Assembly (NCBI GenBank): GCA_002713215.1
Contig: PAVO01000042.1
Coordinates: 85,090-149,089, forward strand
Direction of reading: 5' to 3'
Source of the DNA: Crocinitomicaceae bacterium
Lineage (GTDB): Bacteria; Bacteroidota; Bacteroidia; Flavobacteriales_G; Salibacteraceae
Length of the DNA stretch: 64,000 bases
The notes below the pieces were generated by a model. The model was not told the DNA's origin, searched no databases, and saw only the letters and a program-made list of their open reading frames with translations. Below are positions 20,233 through 28,600 of this stretch, piece by piece (positions within the stretch are counted from its first letter, which is position 1; the number at the start of each line of letters is the position of its first letter). The translations under genes were made by a program, and so were the position numbers.

Positions 20233-23200
20233 ATGCCATCTATTTTATCAGAAGTTACAAAACGAACCAAAGACTACCCCAATAAAACCATGTACTCTTT
20301 CCTTGATAGCCAAGGAAACATAACCGAATCATATACTTATCAATCATTTGAGGATCGAACGAAGGCCATCGCATCCTACCTTCATACTCACTATTCCCTA
20401 AAAAAGGGAGATCGGGTTCTCTTGGCGTACCCTCCAGGTCTTGAAATGATAACAGCCTTTTTTGCATGTGCGAGATTGGGAATAATTCCGGTTCCGGTTT
20501 ATTCACCTTCGGTACACGGTATGAATGCTTCAGTTCTTAAAATGAACTTTATTGCTCAAGATTGTGAGGCTAACGCGGTTTTTACTGACAGTAGTTTCTT
20601 CTGGTCTTTCAAAATCAATTTGAAAAAAAACAAGAATCGCCTCTCAGAATTATTCTGGATAAATACCACAGAGATTAGCCATTCCAATATGGCTCCACCC
20701 CCTGAGGTTCATAATGATATTTTGTTTTTACAATACACATCAGGCTCAACGAGTAATCCCAAAGGAGTTGTTGTGACCCACCATAATATTCTGCAAAATT
20801 GCAAGAACGTCGCGGACCATATGCCTATTGGAGTGTCTTGGTTGCCACAATATCACGATATGGGGCTAATTGGATACTACCTCTTCTTTGCTATAAAAGG
20901 TGGAACCACCTATGGTTTTTCACCCTCCGATTTTATTAAACGGCCCGCTCTGTGGCTAGAAACCATTTCGAAGTACCATGCAACAGCCTCCTCAGCGCCA
21001 AACTTTGCTTTCGAATATTGTCTACTTCCGGGAAAAATAAGCGATGACGTTTTAAAAAAAATAGATTTGAGTTCGCTGAAGTTTTTAATGACTGCAGCAG
21101 AGGCCATAAAACCGAGTACCTACCAAAATTTTAAGGAAAAATTTAGCCGTTACGGTTTAAAACCCAAGTCCTTTTTCGCTGCATATGGTCTGGCAGAGTT
21201 TACGCTGGCGGTGACCAATTATGGTAGAACATCGTTTTGTTTTAACTCAGAACTATTGCTACATAATAAAGCTCAGGCACTTTCCGAAGAGGACGACAAA
21301 AGCAAGTCAACCTCAATAATGAGTTGCGGTAAACCCTTGGCAAATACTTGCCTTAAAATTGTTGACCCTCACCATGAAAATAATGAATTAGAAAGTGGTA
21401 GAGTTGGCGAAATTTGGCTACAAGGGGAAAGTAAATGTGATGGTTATTGGAACAAAAAAAAATTGAGCCAACAAGTCTTTGAGGCAGAAATCACAGGAAC
21501 AAATCAGAATAATAAATGGTTAAGGACGGGCGATCTAGGTTTTATTTATCACGAAGAGTTATTTGTTTGTGGACGGTTAAAAGACTTAATAATTATTCGA
21601 GGAAATAACTACTATCCACATGACATTGAGCACCTTGTTGAAAGTGACCCATTAATTAGAGTGGGTTGCGTCGCTGCTTTCTCTGTTAGTAAATCGGGAA
21701 ATGAATCTGTGGTTGTTGTAGCTGGAATAAAAAACCGAAGGAAGATCCCAGATGCTACAACAATTCGTGATCGGATAAGTCACCTGCTGGGTATCAGCCT
21801 TTCTGAAATCGTTTTTGTGCTTGCGAAGGATGTATCCAAAACAAGCTCTGGAAAAATTCAACGGTATAGAAACAAAGAAAGGCTTGTCGAAGGTACGTTA
21901 CCCGTTATTGAACACGTGCGCTTTAGCGAAAAAGAAGTAAAACGTGGAGCATTAACGGAAAGAAATACCAGTACTTATCCTCCTTTCACAAAAGACTACT
22001 GGGAACTGTTACGATACTACAAACTAAGTGGTAAGGAGAATACTACATTGACTAACTCAGGCCTGGATTCTATTCAGTTAGCGGAATTTAGCCACGATCT
22101 TGAAATTTACCTGAGAAACAAAGGGTTTAATGATTTATCGCATGACGTAGATATAAAACTACTTCAGAAAATGGTGGTTTCCGATTTATTCGAAATTCTC
22201 GGTGTTTTTGAAACGAAATCGAAACTTGCACGATTCAAGTTCAAAAAGGCATTTATGGATCTCCGTTCGGAATATCAAAAGGCAGAACTGAGCTTAATGG
22301 CAAGCGATGTTCTTTTGAGCCATTCAAAAGAAATGCTCAGTGAATCAGAACTATCTGGCTCAATGCAAAACTCAATATTATTAACTGGTGGAACCGGTTT
22401 TTTTGGCCCATTTCTTATTAAGTCATTGCTGGAACAGACCGCCGAAAGCATTTATGTTCTGGTTCGAGCAAATTCTAAAGAACAAGCAGTAAATCGATTA
22501 AGAAAATCGTTTAACACCTTGCATATTGAAAGCCAAAAACTCTCAGACTCCTTTGAAAAAAGAGTAATCCCAGTTTGCGGAGATTTGAGCAAAGAAAACT
22601 TGGGCTTAAGTGAGAAAGATTGGAACTTTTTAAGCGTTAATGTAAAGACCATTTATCACAACGGGGCATCGGTCAATTATCTCAAAGACTACCATACACT
22701 TCGAGGCGCCAATGTATTGGGAACCAAAGAAGTAATTGAACTTGCACTTTGTAATCGAGCGAAAACCGTAAACCACATTTCCACCACGTTTATTTTCGGT
22801 TGGTCCATTAAGGATACTCTTTTTGAAACTGACTCCAATAAGGATATGAAATTTCTGGATTTCGGTTACAGCCAAAGCAAATGGGCATCGGATCAGATGG
22901 TACTAAAAGCTATGGAAAATGGACTCGAAGCACGAGTTTTTAGGCCAGCCTTAATTTCTCCTTCTGCCCATGGAGAGGGCTATAATTTTGATATTTCAAT
23001 TCGATTGCTGGCATTCATGGTAAAACATGGAATTGGAACCACAGCCAAAAATCAGGTCAGTTTTACACCAGCAGATATAGCAGCAAATAACATTGTGGCC
23101 ATAGCTGGAATTGAATCGTCAGTAAATCAAACGTTTCATGTCACCCGGGATGAATACTCCAGCATGCAAGACGTTACCGGTATTTTAAGCAAGCTTGTTG

Positions 23201-23466
23201 GAATGGATTTTACCGATTATAAACTGAAAGAATTTGTTCCTGAAGTAGTTAGTAGATGCACCAAAAAAGACCCGTTATTCCCCTTGCTCAATTTCTTGGT
23301 AAAATCCGTTGATAATATTGGTAACATGGAGTTTAAAAGATACGACAACAGTAATTATAAAAAGTTTAGAGATCTATCTACCTTCGGAAAACCGGATTTA
23401 CCATTGGAAGACGTGGTGCAAGGGATATATAAGTTTATGAATTGCAATAAATTAATAGAAGCATAA
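20233..23466 (+). CDS. Fatty acyl-AMP ligase - ACP - thioester reductase fusion
   Basis: A 1,077-residue three-module enzyme. Residues 1 to about 570 are a fatty acyl-AMP ligase (FAAL): the core motif YTSGSTSNPKGVVVTH and the family signature WLPQYHDMGLIGYY are present. About 590-660 is an acyl carrier domain with GLDSIQ, where Ser613 would carry phosphopantetheine. About 710-1,060 is an extended-SDR thioester reductase with TGGTGFFG (718-725) and YSQSK (Tyr879, Lys883). Family knowledge predicts that a free fatty acid is adenylated, loaded on the built-in ACP, and released by NAD(P)H reduction as an aldehyde or alcohol. The order resembles carboxylic acid reductase, but the ligase is of FAAL type. 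The P450 and desaturase genes follow within 1 and 10 bases, so they form one operon. Confidence 0.88.
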   Translation: MPSILSEVTKRTKDYPNKTMYSFLDSQGNITESYTYQSFEDRTKAIASYLHTHYSLKKGDRVLLAYPPGLEMITAFFACARLGIIPVPVYSPSVHGMNASVLKMNFIAQDCEANAVFTDSSFFWSFKINLKKNKNRLSELFWINTTEISHSNMAPPPEVHNDILFLQYTSGSTSNPKGVVVTHHNILQNCKNVADHMPIGVSWLPQYHDMGLIGYYLFFAIKGGTTYGFSPSDFIKRPALWLETISKYHATASSAPNFAFEYCLLPGKISDDVLKKIDLSSLKFLMTAAEAIKPSTYQNFKEKFSRYGLKPKSFFAAYGLAEFTLAVTNYGRTSFCFNSELLLHNKAQALSEEDDKSKSTSIMSCGKPLANTCLKIVDPHHENNELESGRVGEIWLQGESKCDGYWNKKKLSQQVFEAEITGTNQNNKWLRTGDLGFIYHEELFVCGRLKDLIIIRGNNYYPHDIEHLVESDPLIRVGCVAAFSVSKSGNESVVVVAGIKNRRKIPDATTIRDRISHLLGISLSEIVFVLAKDVSKTSSGKIQRYRNKERLVEGTLPVIEHVRFSEKEVKRGALTERNTSTYPPFTKDYWELLRYYKLSGKENTTLTNSGLDSIQLAEFSHDLEIYLRNKGFNDLSHDVDIKLLQKMVVSDLFEILGVFETKSKLARFKFKKAFMDLRSEYQKAELSLMASDVLLSHSKEMLSESELSGSMQNSILLTGGTGFFGPFLIKSLLEQTAESIYVLVRANSKEQAVNRLRKSFNTLHIESQKLSDSFEKRVIPVCGDLSKENLGLSEKDWNFLSVNVKTIYHNGASVNYLKDYHTLRGANVLGTKEVIELALCNRAKTVNHISTTFIFGWSIKDTLFETDSNKDMKFLDFGYSQSKWASDQMVLKAMENGLEARVFRPALISPSAHGEGYNFDISIRLLAFMVKHGIGTTAKNQVSFTPADIAANNIVAIAGIESSVNQTFHVTRDEYSSMQDVTGILSKLVGMDFTDYKLKEFVPEVVSRCTKKDPLFPLLNFLVKSVDNIGNMEFKRYDNSNYKKFRDLSTFGKPDLPLEDVVQGIYKFMNCNKLIEA

Positions 23467-23467
23467 G

Positions 23468-24826
23468 TTGGGAAACCGGAATCAACATACGGTCTCAAGC
23501 ATAGAATCTTTACTCGATACCACCGAAATGGTAAAGAACCCAGTTCAGGTATTCGAAAAGTACCGTCAAAAGCATGGGGCTACCTTTAAATTCAATTTTG
23601 GAGGATTTAGAAAAACGGTCGTGACTGCCGACCCAGATTTTTTGAAATACATATTAAAGGATAACAATTCGAATTACCATAAATCTCACATTCAAGTAAA
23701 ACGATTTGTCGAATTTCAAGGAAAAGGGTTAACCAACAGCCATGGTGATTATTGGCTACGACAACGGAAATTACTGAGTTTAGGATTTACTCGTTCAAGG
23801 CTTTCTGAAATGTTGCCCATTCAGATTAAGGTGCTCAATGATTTTATGGACGACTTTGATAAGGAGGCCACCAAGGGCCCTGTGGATATTCACCAGCAAA
23901 TGGTAAACTTTACGCTACGGTCGGTTGGCAAATCGCTTTTTGGGAGTCAAATGAGTAATCAGGAGCTTGAACAGTTTGCCAGCACCATTGCCAGTATTCA
24001 AAGCTTTATTGTGAGGAAAGTGGTTCAACCTTATCTTATGCCCTGGTACGCCATCAGTGGACAAAATAAGAAGTACCAGGAAATGCGAATAAAGGGGGAT
24101 CAAATCGTGTTGAATTACATAGAAAAGCGGCGAACTGAAAACAATCAGGAACGAGATATACTTCGGCTCATTTTAACTACTCCGTATAAGGATACGGGAG
24201 AATTTATGTCGGATGAGACCGTAAAAGTAGAAATATTACAACTGCTTGTAGCTGGCAATGAAACGTCGACCACTGCTGCAACCTGGGCATTTTATCTCTT
24301 AGCAAAACACCCAGAGTACATCGCAAAAATGAGAAATGAAATTGAAGCTGTTTTTGCCGGAGATGAAGTCAATTATTCAAAACTGCACGATCTCAAGTAT
24401 ACCATTGCCGTGTTGAACGAGACCATGAGAATGAGACCTCCGTTTTGGATGATTGACCGTGAAGCTTTGCAAGATGACGAATACAATGGAATTAAAATTC
24501 CAGCAGGCACCACTGTAGTCCCCTATATTTTTGGAGTACATCATAACGACCGGGTATGGGAAGATCCTGAAAAGTTTAACCCGAACAGATTCACAGATGG
24601 AAACGACAAAAAGGTACACCCATTTGCTTTTATTCCTTTTGGCGGAGGGCCCAGAGTGTGTATAGGCCAAAATATGGCCATCATGCAAATACTGCTGGTT
24701 ATGAGTCGTATTATTCGCAACTATGATCTGGAGTTAAGTGAAGATAAAATGGTTGGAATGCATGCCATGATGCTGTTAAAACCAGATGGACCTATTCATA
24801 TAAACTTTAAACGGATAAACTTTTAG
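23468..24826 (+). CDS. Cytochrome P450
   Basis: A haem monooxygenase. The haem-binding loop FGGGPRVCIG (Cys398 counted from the TTG), the ExxR of helix K (Glu318 in NETMR) and the oxygen-activating I-helix AGNET (262-266) are all present. It looks like the soluble bacterial class that hydroxylates fatty acids or other long chains; no N-terminal anchor is seen. The reading frame begins one base after the upstream stop with a TTG; the first in-frame ATG is at 23528 (20 codons later). Either may be used: the TTG would give translational coupling, while the ATG start still keeps the conserved KNPVQVFEKY segment. Redox partners are not nearby. The likely substrate is the acyl chain handled by its neighbours, which is inference. 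Confidence 0.9.
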   Translation: MGNRNQHTVSSIESLLDTTEMVKNPVQVFEKYRQKHGATFKFNFGGFRKTVVTADPDFLKYILKDNNSNYHKSHIQVKRFVEFQGKGLTNSHGDYWLRQRKLLSLGFTRSRLSEMLPIQIKVLNDFMDDFDKEATKGPVDIHQQMVNFTLRSVGKSLFGSQMSNQELEQFASTIASIQSFIVRKVVQPYLMPWYAISGQNKKYQEMRIKGDQIVLNYIEKRRTENNQERDILRLILTTPYKDTGEFMSDETVKVEILQLLVAGNETSTTAATWAFYLLAKHPEYIAKMRNEIEAVFAGDEVNYSKLHDLKYTIAVLNETMRMRPPFWMIDREALQDDEYNGIKIPAGTTVVPYIFGVHHNDRVWEDPEKFNPNRFTDGNDKKVHPFAFIPFGGGPRVCIGQNMAIMQILLVMSRIIRNYDLELSEDKMVGMHAMMLLKPDGPIHINFKRINF

Positions 24827-24836
24827 TTAACCTCCT

Positions 24837-25919
24837 ATGAAAGGTCCAAAGTATTCAAATAGCATTAACGAAGACCTGTCGAGAACTCTAAATAAAAGGG
24901 TGAATCAATACTTCAAAGAAAATGGATTAAGTAAAGAAGCTGATACGTCCATGGCGGTTAAAACGCTGCTCCTTTTTGGTGCGTATTTTTCTATTTATCT
25001 CATCATACTATCCAACGTAATTACCAATATCCCCGTGCTATTTGTCCTTTGGGCTATCCTGGGCCTTCTGCAAGCTTTTATTGGAATGTCTATTATGCAT
25101 GATACCGTGCATGGTGCTTACACTAAAAACAAGATGGTTCGATTTGTTTTGCAGGTTCCAATTGTTGCTATTGGTGTTGAGCCTAAAATTTGGCATATAG
25201 AACATAACGTTTTGCATCATAATTATCCTAATGTCGGAGGTATAGATCAAGATATAAACCCACGGGTATTGTTTAGGTTCACCAAACATCAACCTCGGCA
25301 GTGGTTTCATCGCTTTCAGCATATATATGCTACTTTTTTATATGGCTTGCTGGTGATTGAATGGCTTACCATTAAAGACCTGCGCAGCGCAGTAAAGTAT
25401 TTTCAGCAGGGTTTTATCCAAACTCGAATGGCTGCCGTACAGTTGGCTCTTACCATAGTATTTAAAAAACTGATATTTTACCTTTTCTTTTTGGCAATCC
25501 CCCTGATGATATTGCCCTTTGACTATGCTGTTAGTGTCGGAATGTTTCTAACCATGCTGGTGGTTGCTGGAATTACGTTGACACTCGTTTTTCAACTGGC
25601 ACATGTAGTACCAGATTGCAAAACAGAAAAAAACGCCGAAAACCTTCAAGATCAGAACTGGCATGCCCACCAGTTACAAACCACATCAAATTTTGCGCAT
25701 AATAACAAGCTCCTTTCGTATTTAATTGGTGGGCTTAACTATCAAATTGAGCATCATTTGTTTCCAGGAATTTGTCACATTCACTATCCTCAAATTTCTA
25801 AAATTGTAAAACAAACGGCTATGGAATTTTCCCTGCCCTATCATTATGAAGAAACAGTTTCAGATGCCATCAGGTCCCATTATCGGTTGTTGAGAGATTT
25901 AGGTAGGGAGGAAGGTTAG
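24837..25919 (+). CDS. Membrane fatty acid desaturase (acyl-lipid/acyl-carrier type)
   Basis: A 360-residue membrane di-iron desaturase. All three histidine boxes are present: HDTVH (88-92), HNVLHH (123-128) and QIEHH (304-308, followed by LFPGICHIHYP). Hydrophobic pairs lie near 44-85 and 205-245. The third box QxEHH is typical of the DesA/front-end family, which uses acyl lipids, acyl-CoA or acyl-ACP. In known systems (JamB-type) relatives of this fold also make terminal alkynes on ACP-bound chains. Here the gene starts 10 bases after the P450 stop, and the FAAL-ACP protein is the first gene of the operon. So a double or triple bond may be placed into the ACP-bound or released chain. Regiochemistry cannot be read from the sequence. 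Confidence 0.88.
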   Translation: MKGPKYSNSINEDLSRTLNKRVNQYFKENGLSKEADTSMAVKTLLLFGAYFSIYLIILSNVITNIPVLFVLWAILGLLQAFIGMSIMHDTVHGAYTKNKMVRFVLQVPIVAIGVEPKIWHIEHNVLHHNYPNVGGIDQDINPRVLFRFTKHQPRQWFHRFQHIYATFLYGLLVIEWLTIKDLRSAVKYFQQGFIQTRMAAVQLALTIVFKKLIFYLFFLAIPLMILPFDYAVSVGMFLTMLVVAGITLTLVFQLAHVVPDCKTEKNAENLQDQNWHAHQLQTTSNFAHNNKLLSYLIGGLNYQIEHHLFPGICHIHYPQISKIVKQTAMEFSLPYHYEETVSDAIRSHYRLLRDLGREEG

Positions 25920-26190
25920 ATTCGTCTTGGAAAAAATAAGTGTTAATAGGCTGTGAATACTTAAAATTCAGGATTTCAGGAGAGGTTTAATCCACCATGC
26001 CTATGCGGTAATTTTAAAACAAATGAAATTTAGAAATCCAACCCAAACCCAAGTCCCGAAGAATGTAACGCGGCCTACTAATCATGGCTGCGGGGTGTTG
26101 CATTATATTAAACAAACCAATTCGATGTATCGGTTGTAATGTTAAGATAATCCTACTTTCGTTCTATTTTAGTCACTCAGCTCACAAACT
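25920..26190. other. Intergenic spacer, 271 bases, weak promoter only
   Basis: No ORF, tRNA or strong hairpin was seen. Near its end TACTTTCG (26154-26161) differs from TAnnTTTG at one base and has a TTG about 17 bases upstream. It may be the promoter of the DUF808 gene. Confidence 0.3.
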
Positions 26191-27069
26191 ATGGCTTCAG
26201 GAATTTTTGCGCTTTTAGACGATATCGGTACCTTGATGGATGACGTGGCCACCATGGGAAAAGTTGCTGGGAAAAATACAGCAGGTATTCTGGGTGACGA
26301 CCTTGCTGTTAATGCAGAAAAGGCTTCCGGTTTTCTCTCCTCCAGGGAATTGCCAGTATTGTGGGCCATTTCAAAAGGTTCGTTACTCAACAAGTTGATA
26401 ATTCTTCCATTTGCCTTTTTACTGAGTGCATACTTTCCTACGGCTATTACTGTGATCCTGATTTTAGGAGGTCTGTTTCTGGCTTTCGAAGGAGTGGAAA
26501 AGGTGTACGAATTTATTGTTCCTCATAATCATAAAGAAAACTCGACAAAATCAACGGATCTTCCCGAAGAGGAGTTGATAGTGATTGAAAAGAAGAAAGT
26601 AAAATCTGCTATCATTACCGATTTTATCCTTTCAGTGGAGATTGTAATTATCACGTTGGGTTCTGTATCGTCTGAACCTTTAACCATTCAAATACCGGTG
26701 GTTTCTTTGATCGCTTTACTGGCAACTATTGGTGTCTATGGTGTAGTAGCGCTGATTGTTCGAATGGATGACTTTGGATTGAAGCTCATTCGCCTCAACC
26801 CGGAAGACAATACGCTTTCAGATAAAGTGGGACGGTTTCTCATACGAGCTTTACCGTGGGTGATCAAGAGCCTGGGAGTAATTGGTACGGTGGCCTTATT
26901 CCTGGTTTCGGGTGGACTATTTGTGCACAATTTGCACTTCTTTCATCACCTGGAAGAAATGCTGCCCATTCCCAGCGTTCTTTTTGAACTGTTAGCAGGG
27001 CTTGTAGTCGGAACTATTGTTTTGATGGTGGTGTCCGGTATAAAATGGACATGGAGAAAATTGAGATAA
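26191..27069 (+). CDS. DUF808 / YedI-like inner membrane protein
   Basis: A 292-residue membrane protein. The N-terminal signature SGIFALLDDIGTLMDDVA and the following GKNTAGILGDDLAVNAEKASGF-type segment (residues 2-48) are characteristic of the DUF808/YedI family. Six or so hydrophobic segments follow, with a charged loop at about 108-130. The molecular function of the family is not established. The gene stands alone between the desaturase operon and a convergent kinase gene, with 33 bases to the latter's stop. Confidence 0.88.
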   Translation: MASGIFALLDDIGTLMDDVATMGKVAGKNTAGILGDDLAVNAEKASGFLSSRELPVLWAISKGSLLNKLIILPFAFLLSAYFPTAITVILILGGLFLAFEGVEKVYEFIVPHNHKENSTKSTDLPEEELIVIEKKKVKSAIITDFILSVEIVIITLGSVSSEPLTIQIPVVSLIALLATIGVYGVVALIVRMDDFGLKLIRLNPEDNTLSDKVGRFLIRALPWVIKSLGVIGTVALFLVSGGLFVHNLHFFHHLEEMLPIPSVLFELLAGLVVGTIVLMVVSGIKWTWRKLR

Positions 27070-27102
27070 CCAGTCGTGCACTGTTTTAGGATTACTAATA
27101 GT

Positions 27103-28074
27103 TTAGGTTAACCTTTCCAAAACCGAATTCATCAAGTTCAGGTTATAACTGTTTACCTTTTGATGCGAAGGCATCCAACCTAATAAGAAACGGGTAAAAT
27201 CGGTACAGGCAATGGGGTAGAGGGTCCTCCATTCCTGTTCAAGTGCTGTAAAATCAATCTGGTACTCAGAAGCTTCCAAAGCCGTTTGTAATTCTGCAAA
27301 ATAGAAATCCAATAACGGTGTTTCGTAGCGTTTGCACTCCGAACTAGAGAGGCAACTTCCTAAGAAGTAGGCAACGTCTTTCATTCCGCTGCCACCTCCA
27401 ACGTATTGAAAATCTACCGCAGCCACTTGTTCTCCATTTTCCGAAAAGCAAAAGTTAGCGAGTTTAGCATCTCCATGAATCAGGGTTTGGTATTCGCATT
27501 GGTTCAATAGATCATCAATTGCATGCGCCTTCGATTTTAGTTCGTGGTGTTCCATTTTTTCGAATTCATCAGGCCGGGTAGCCAAATGCCAGTAAGTACC
27601 CACTTCCCACAAGCCAGTTGGTTGTTGGTTGAGGAAAGTAGCATGAAAATGAGCCAGCCATTTCAAACAAACTTTAACCCCTGAAAGGTCAATTTGCTGT
27701 TGAATTAAAGGAAAGTTGGTTTTTAAATCTTCCAGAATAATCCATTGCTGGTTGCCTTCGGAAAAGGAACCCAAAAAATGAGGGATTCTACAGGAATTGG
27801 AACATTGTTGACTCCAGTGCTTGTACCAATGTGTTTCTACCTGATACGATTTTACTTTTCGATTGTGTGAGGTATTCGTATTCCAACCTCTGGGATGCTG
27901 GTCAGCCGCTTCCAGCGAGATGCATTTAACCACTATGGTCTTACGCGATGAATTGACTAACTGATATCGGGAAATCTTTCCGTAACCACTCCACAACGAT
28001 TGAATGACTTCCATCTCTTTGCAATCAGTAGATTCCGTAATATTTAATAAGTAATTCTTGAACGCCGAATGCAT
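27103..28074 (-). CDS. Aminoglycoside-phosphotransferase/ecdysteroid-kinase-like protein
   Basis: A 323-residue protein of the small-molecule kinase fold (APH/EcKinase/choline kinase group). Motifs visible are the catalytic loop LIHGDAKLANFCF (about residue 200) and the metal-binding VDFQYVGGG (about 222), followed by a DVAYFLGSCLS helix typical of the EcKinase-like branch. It would transfer phosphate from ATP to a hydroxyl of a small molecule; the substrate cannot be read from sequence. No signal peptide, so cytoplasmic. It has its own candidate -7 box upstream and appears monocistronic. Antibiotic inactivation is not implied. Confidence 0.78.
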   Translation of the reverse strand: MHSAFKNYLLNITESTDCKEMEVIQSLWSGYGKISRYQLVNSSRKTIVVKCISLEAADQHPRGWNTNTSHNRKVKSYQVETHWYKHWSQQCSNSCRIPHFLGSFSEGNQQWIILEDLKTNFPLIQQQIDLSGVKVCLKWLAHFHATFLNQQPTGLWEVGTYWHLATRPDEFEKMEHHELKSKAHAIDDLLNQCEYQTLIHGDAKLANFCFSENGEQVAAVDFQYVGGGSGMKDVAYFLGSCLSSSECKRYETPLLDFYFAELQTALEASEYQIDFTALEQEWRTLYPIACTDFTRFLLGWMPSHQKVNSYNLNLMNSVLERLT

Positions 28075-28108
28075 GAATTAATCCATCAAATTATGGGAAA
28101 GTAGGGAG

Positions 28109-28116
28109 CAAAAATA
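28109..28116 (-). promoter_or_regulatory. -7 promoter box of the kinase-like gene
   Basis: On the minus strand TATTTTTG matches TAnnTTTG exactly and is followed by CTCCC. It lies 35 bases before the start codon at 28074. No convincing -33 element was found. Confidence 0.4.
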
Positions 28117-28156
28117 AATGGAACGGAACCTTAACGTAGGCTTTGCTTCCGAATAA

Positions 28157-28184
28157 ATAAAAGGAGGCCGAAGCCTCCTTTTAA
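28157..28184 (-). terminator. Rho-independent terminator of rnpB
   Basis: On the minus strand an 8-bp stem AAGGAGGC/GCCTCCTT encloses a TTCG loop closed by C-G, the very stable UUCG tetraloop, and is followed by a T-rich run. The tetraloop shows that the minus strand is the transcribed one. Confidence 0.75.
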
Positions 28185-28187
28185 TGC

Positions 28188-28598
28188 CATACAACTGAAT
28201 AAGCCGGATTCTGTTTTAATCTACCATTTGTCTACGCAACCTACCCTCCGAAATCGGGCGAGCAGCCCTTCATAATCTCCGTAGCCGAAGCGTAGGAGAT
28301 CAAACTTCGGTTTACATGGTCTTGCACCCTGCAAGGTTTACCAAGCTATTGCAATTTCTTGCAATACTGGTGCGCTCTTACCGCACCTTTTCACCTTTTC
28401 CAAAAAGCTGCCTTCGACTACGCTCAGGCAGCCTTTTGGTAGTCTATTTTCTGCGGCCCTATCTGTCACTCAAGAATTCCTTCAAAAGTGCCCATGGTTT
28501 CTCATGGTACAGTACTCTATGGTGTCCGGACTTTCCTCCCCTTCAACAAGTTGAAGCAGCGATAGAACGAAATACAGCGAAGCAAAACTAAGTTGAAT
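28188..28598 (-). ncRNA. rnpB: RNase P RNA, bacterial class A
   Basis: On the minus strand the near-universal 5' core GAGGAAAGTCCGGACACC and the 3' core ACAGAATCCGGCTTAT are present about 320 bases apart, with AGGTAGGG-type P4 sequence before the 3' core. This is the catalytic RNA that trims tRNA 5' ends. A weak P1 stem pairs CAACT near 28595 with AGTTG near 28192; the mature ends are therefore estimates. Two variable stems carry a shared GTAGYCGAAG-like loop motif (see findings). The 5' end lies only a few bases past the stop of the upstream SDR gene, so the promoter is either inside that gene or shared with it. A UUCG terminator follows. Confidence 0.93.
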
Positions 28599-28600
28599 TA

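Noticed and set aside
20233..23466. Carboxylic acid reductase (CAR)
   Set aside because: The domain order is similar, but the ligase has FAAL signatures.
28316..28591. ORF of 91 codons on the plus strand
   Set aside because: It lies antisense to RNase P RNA and has no protein-like features.
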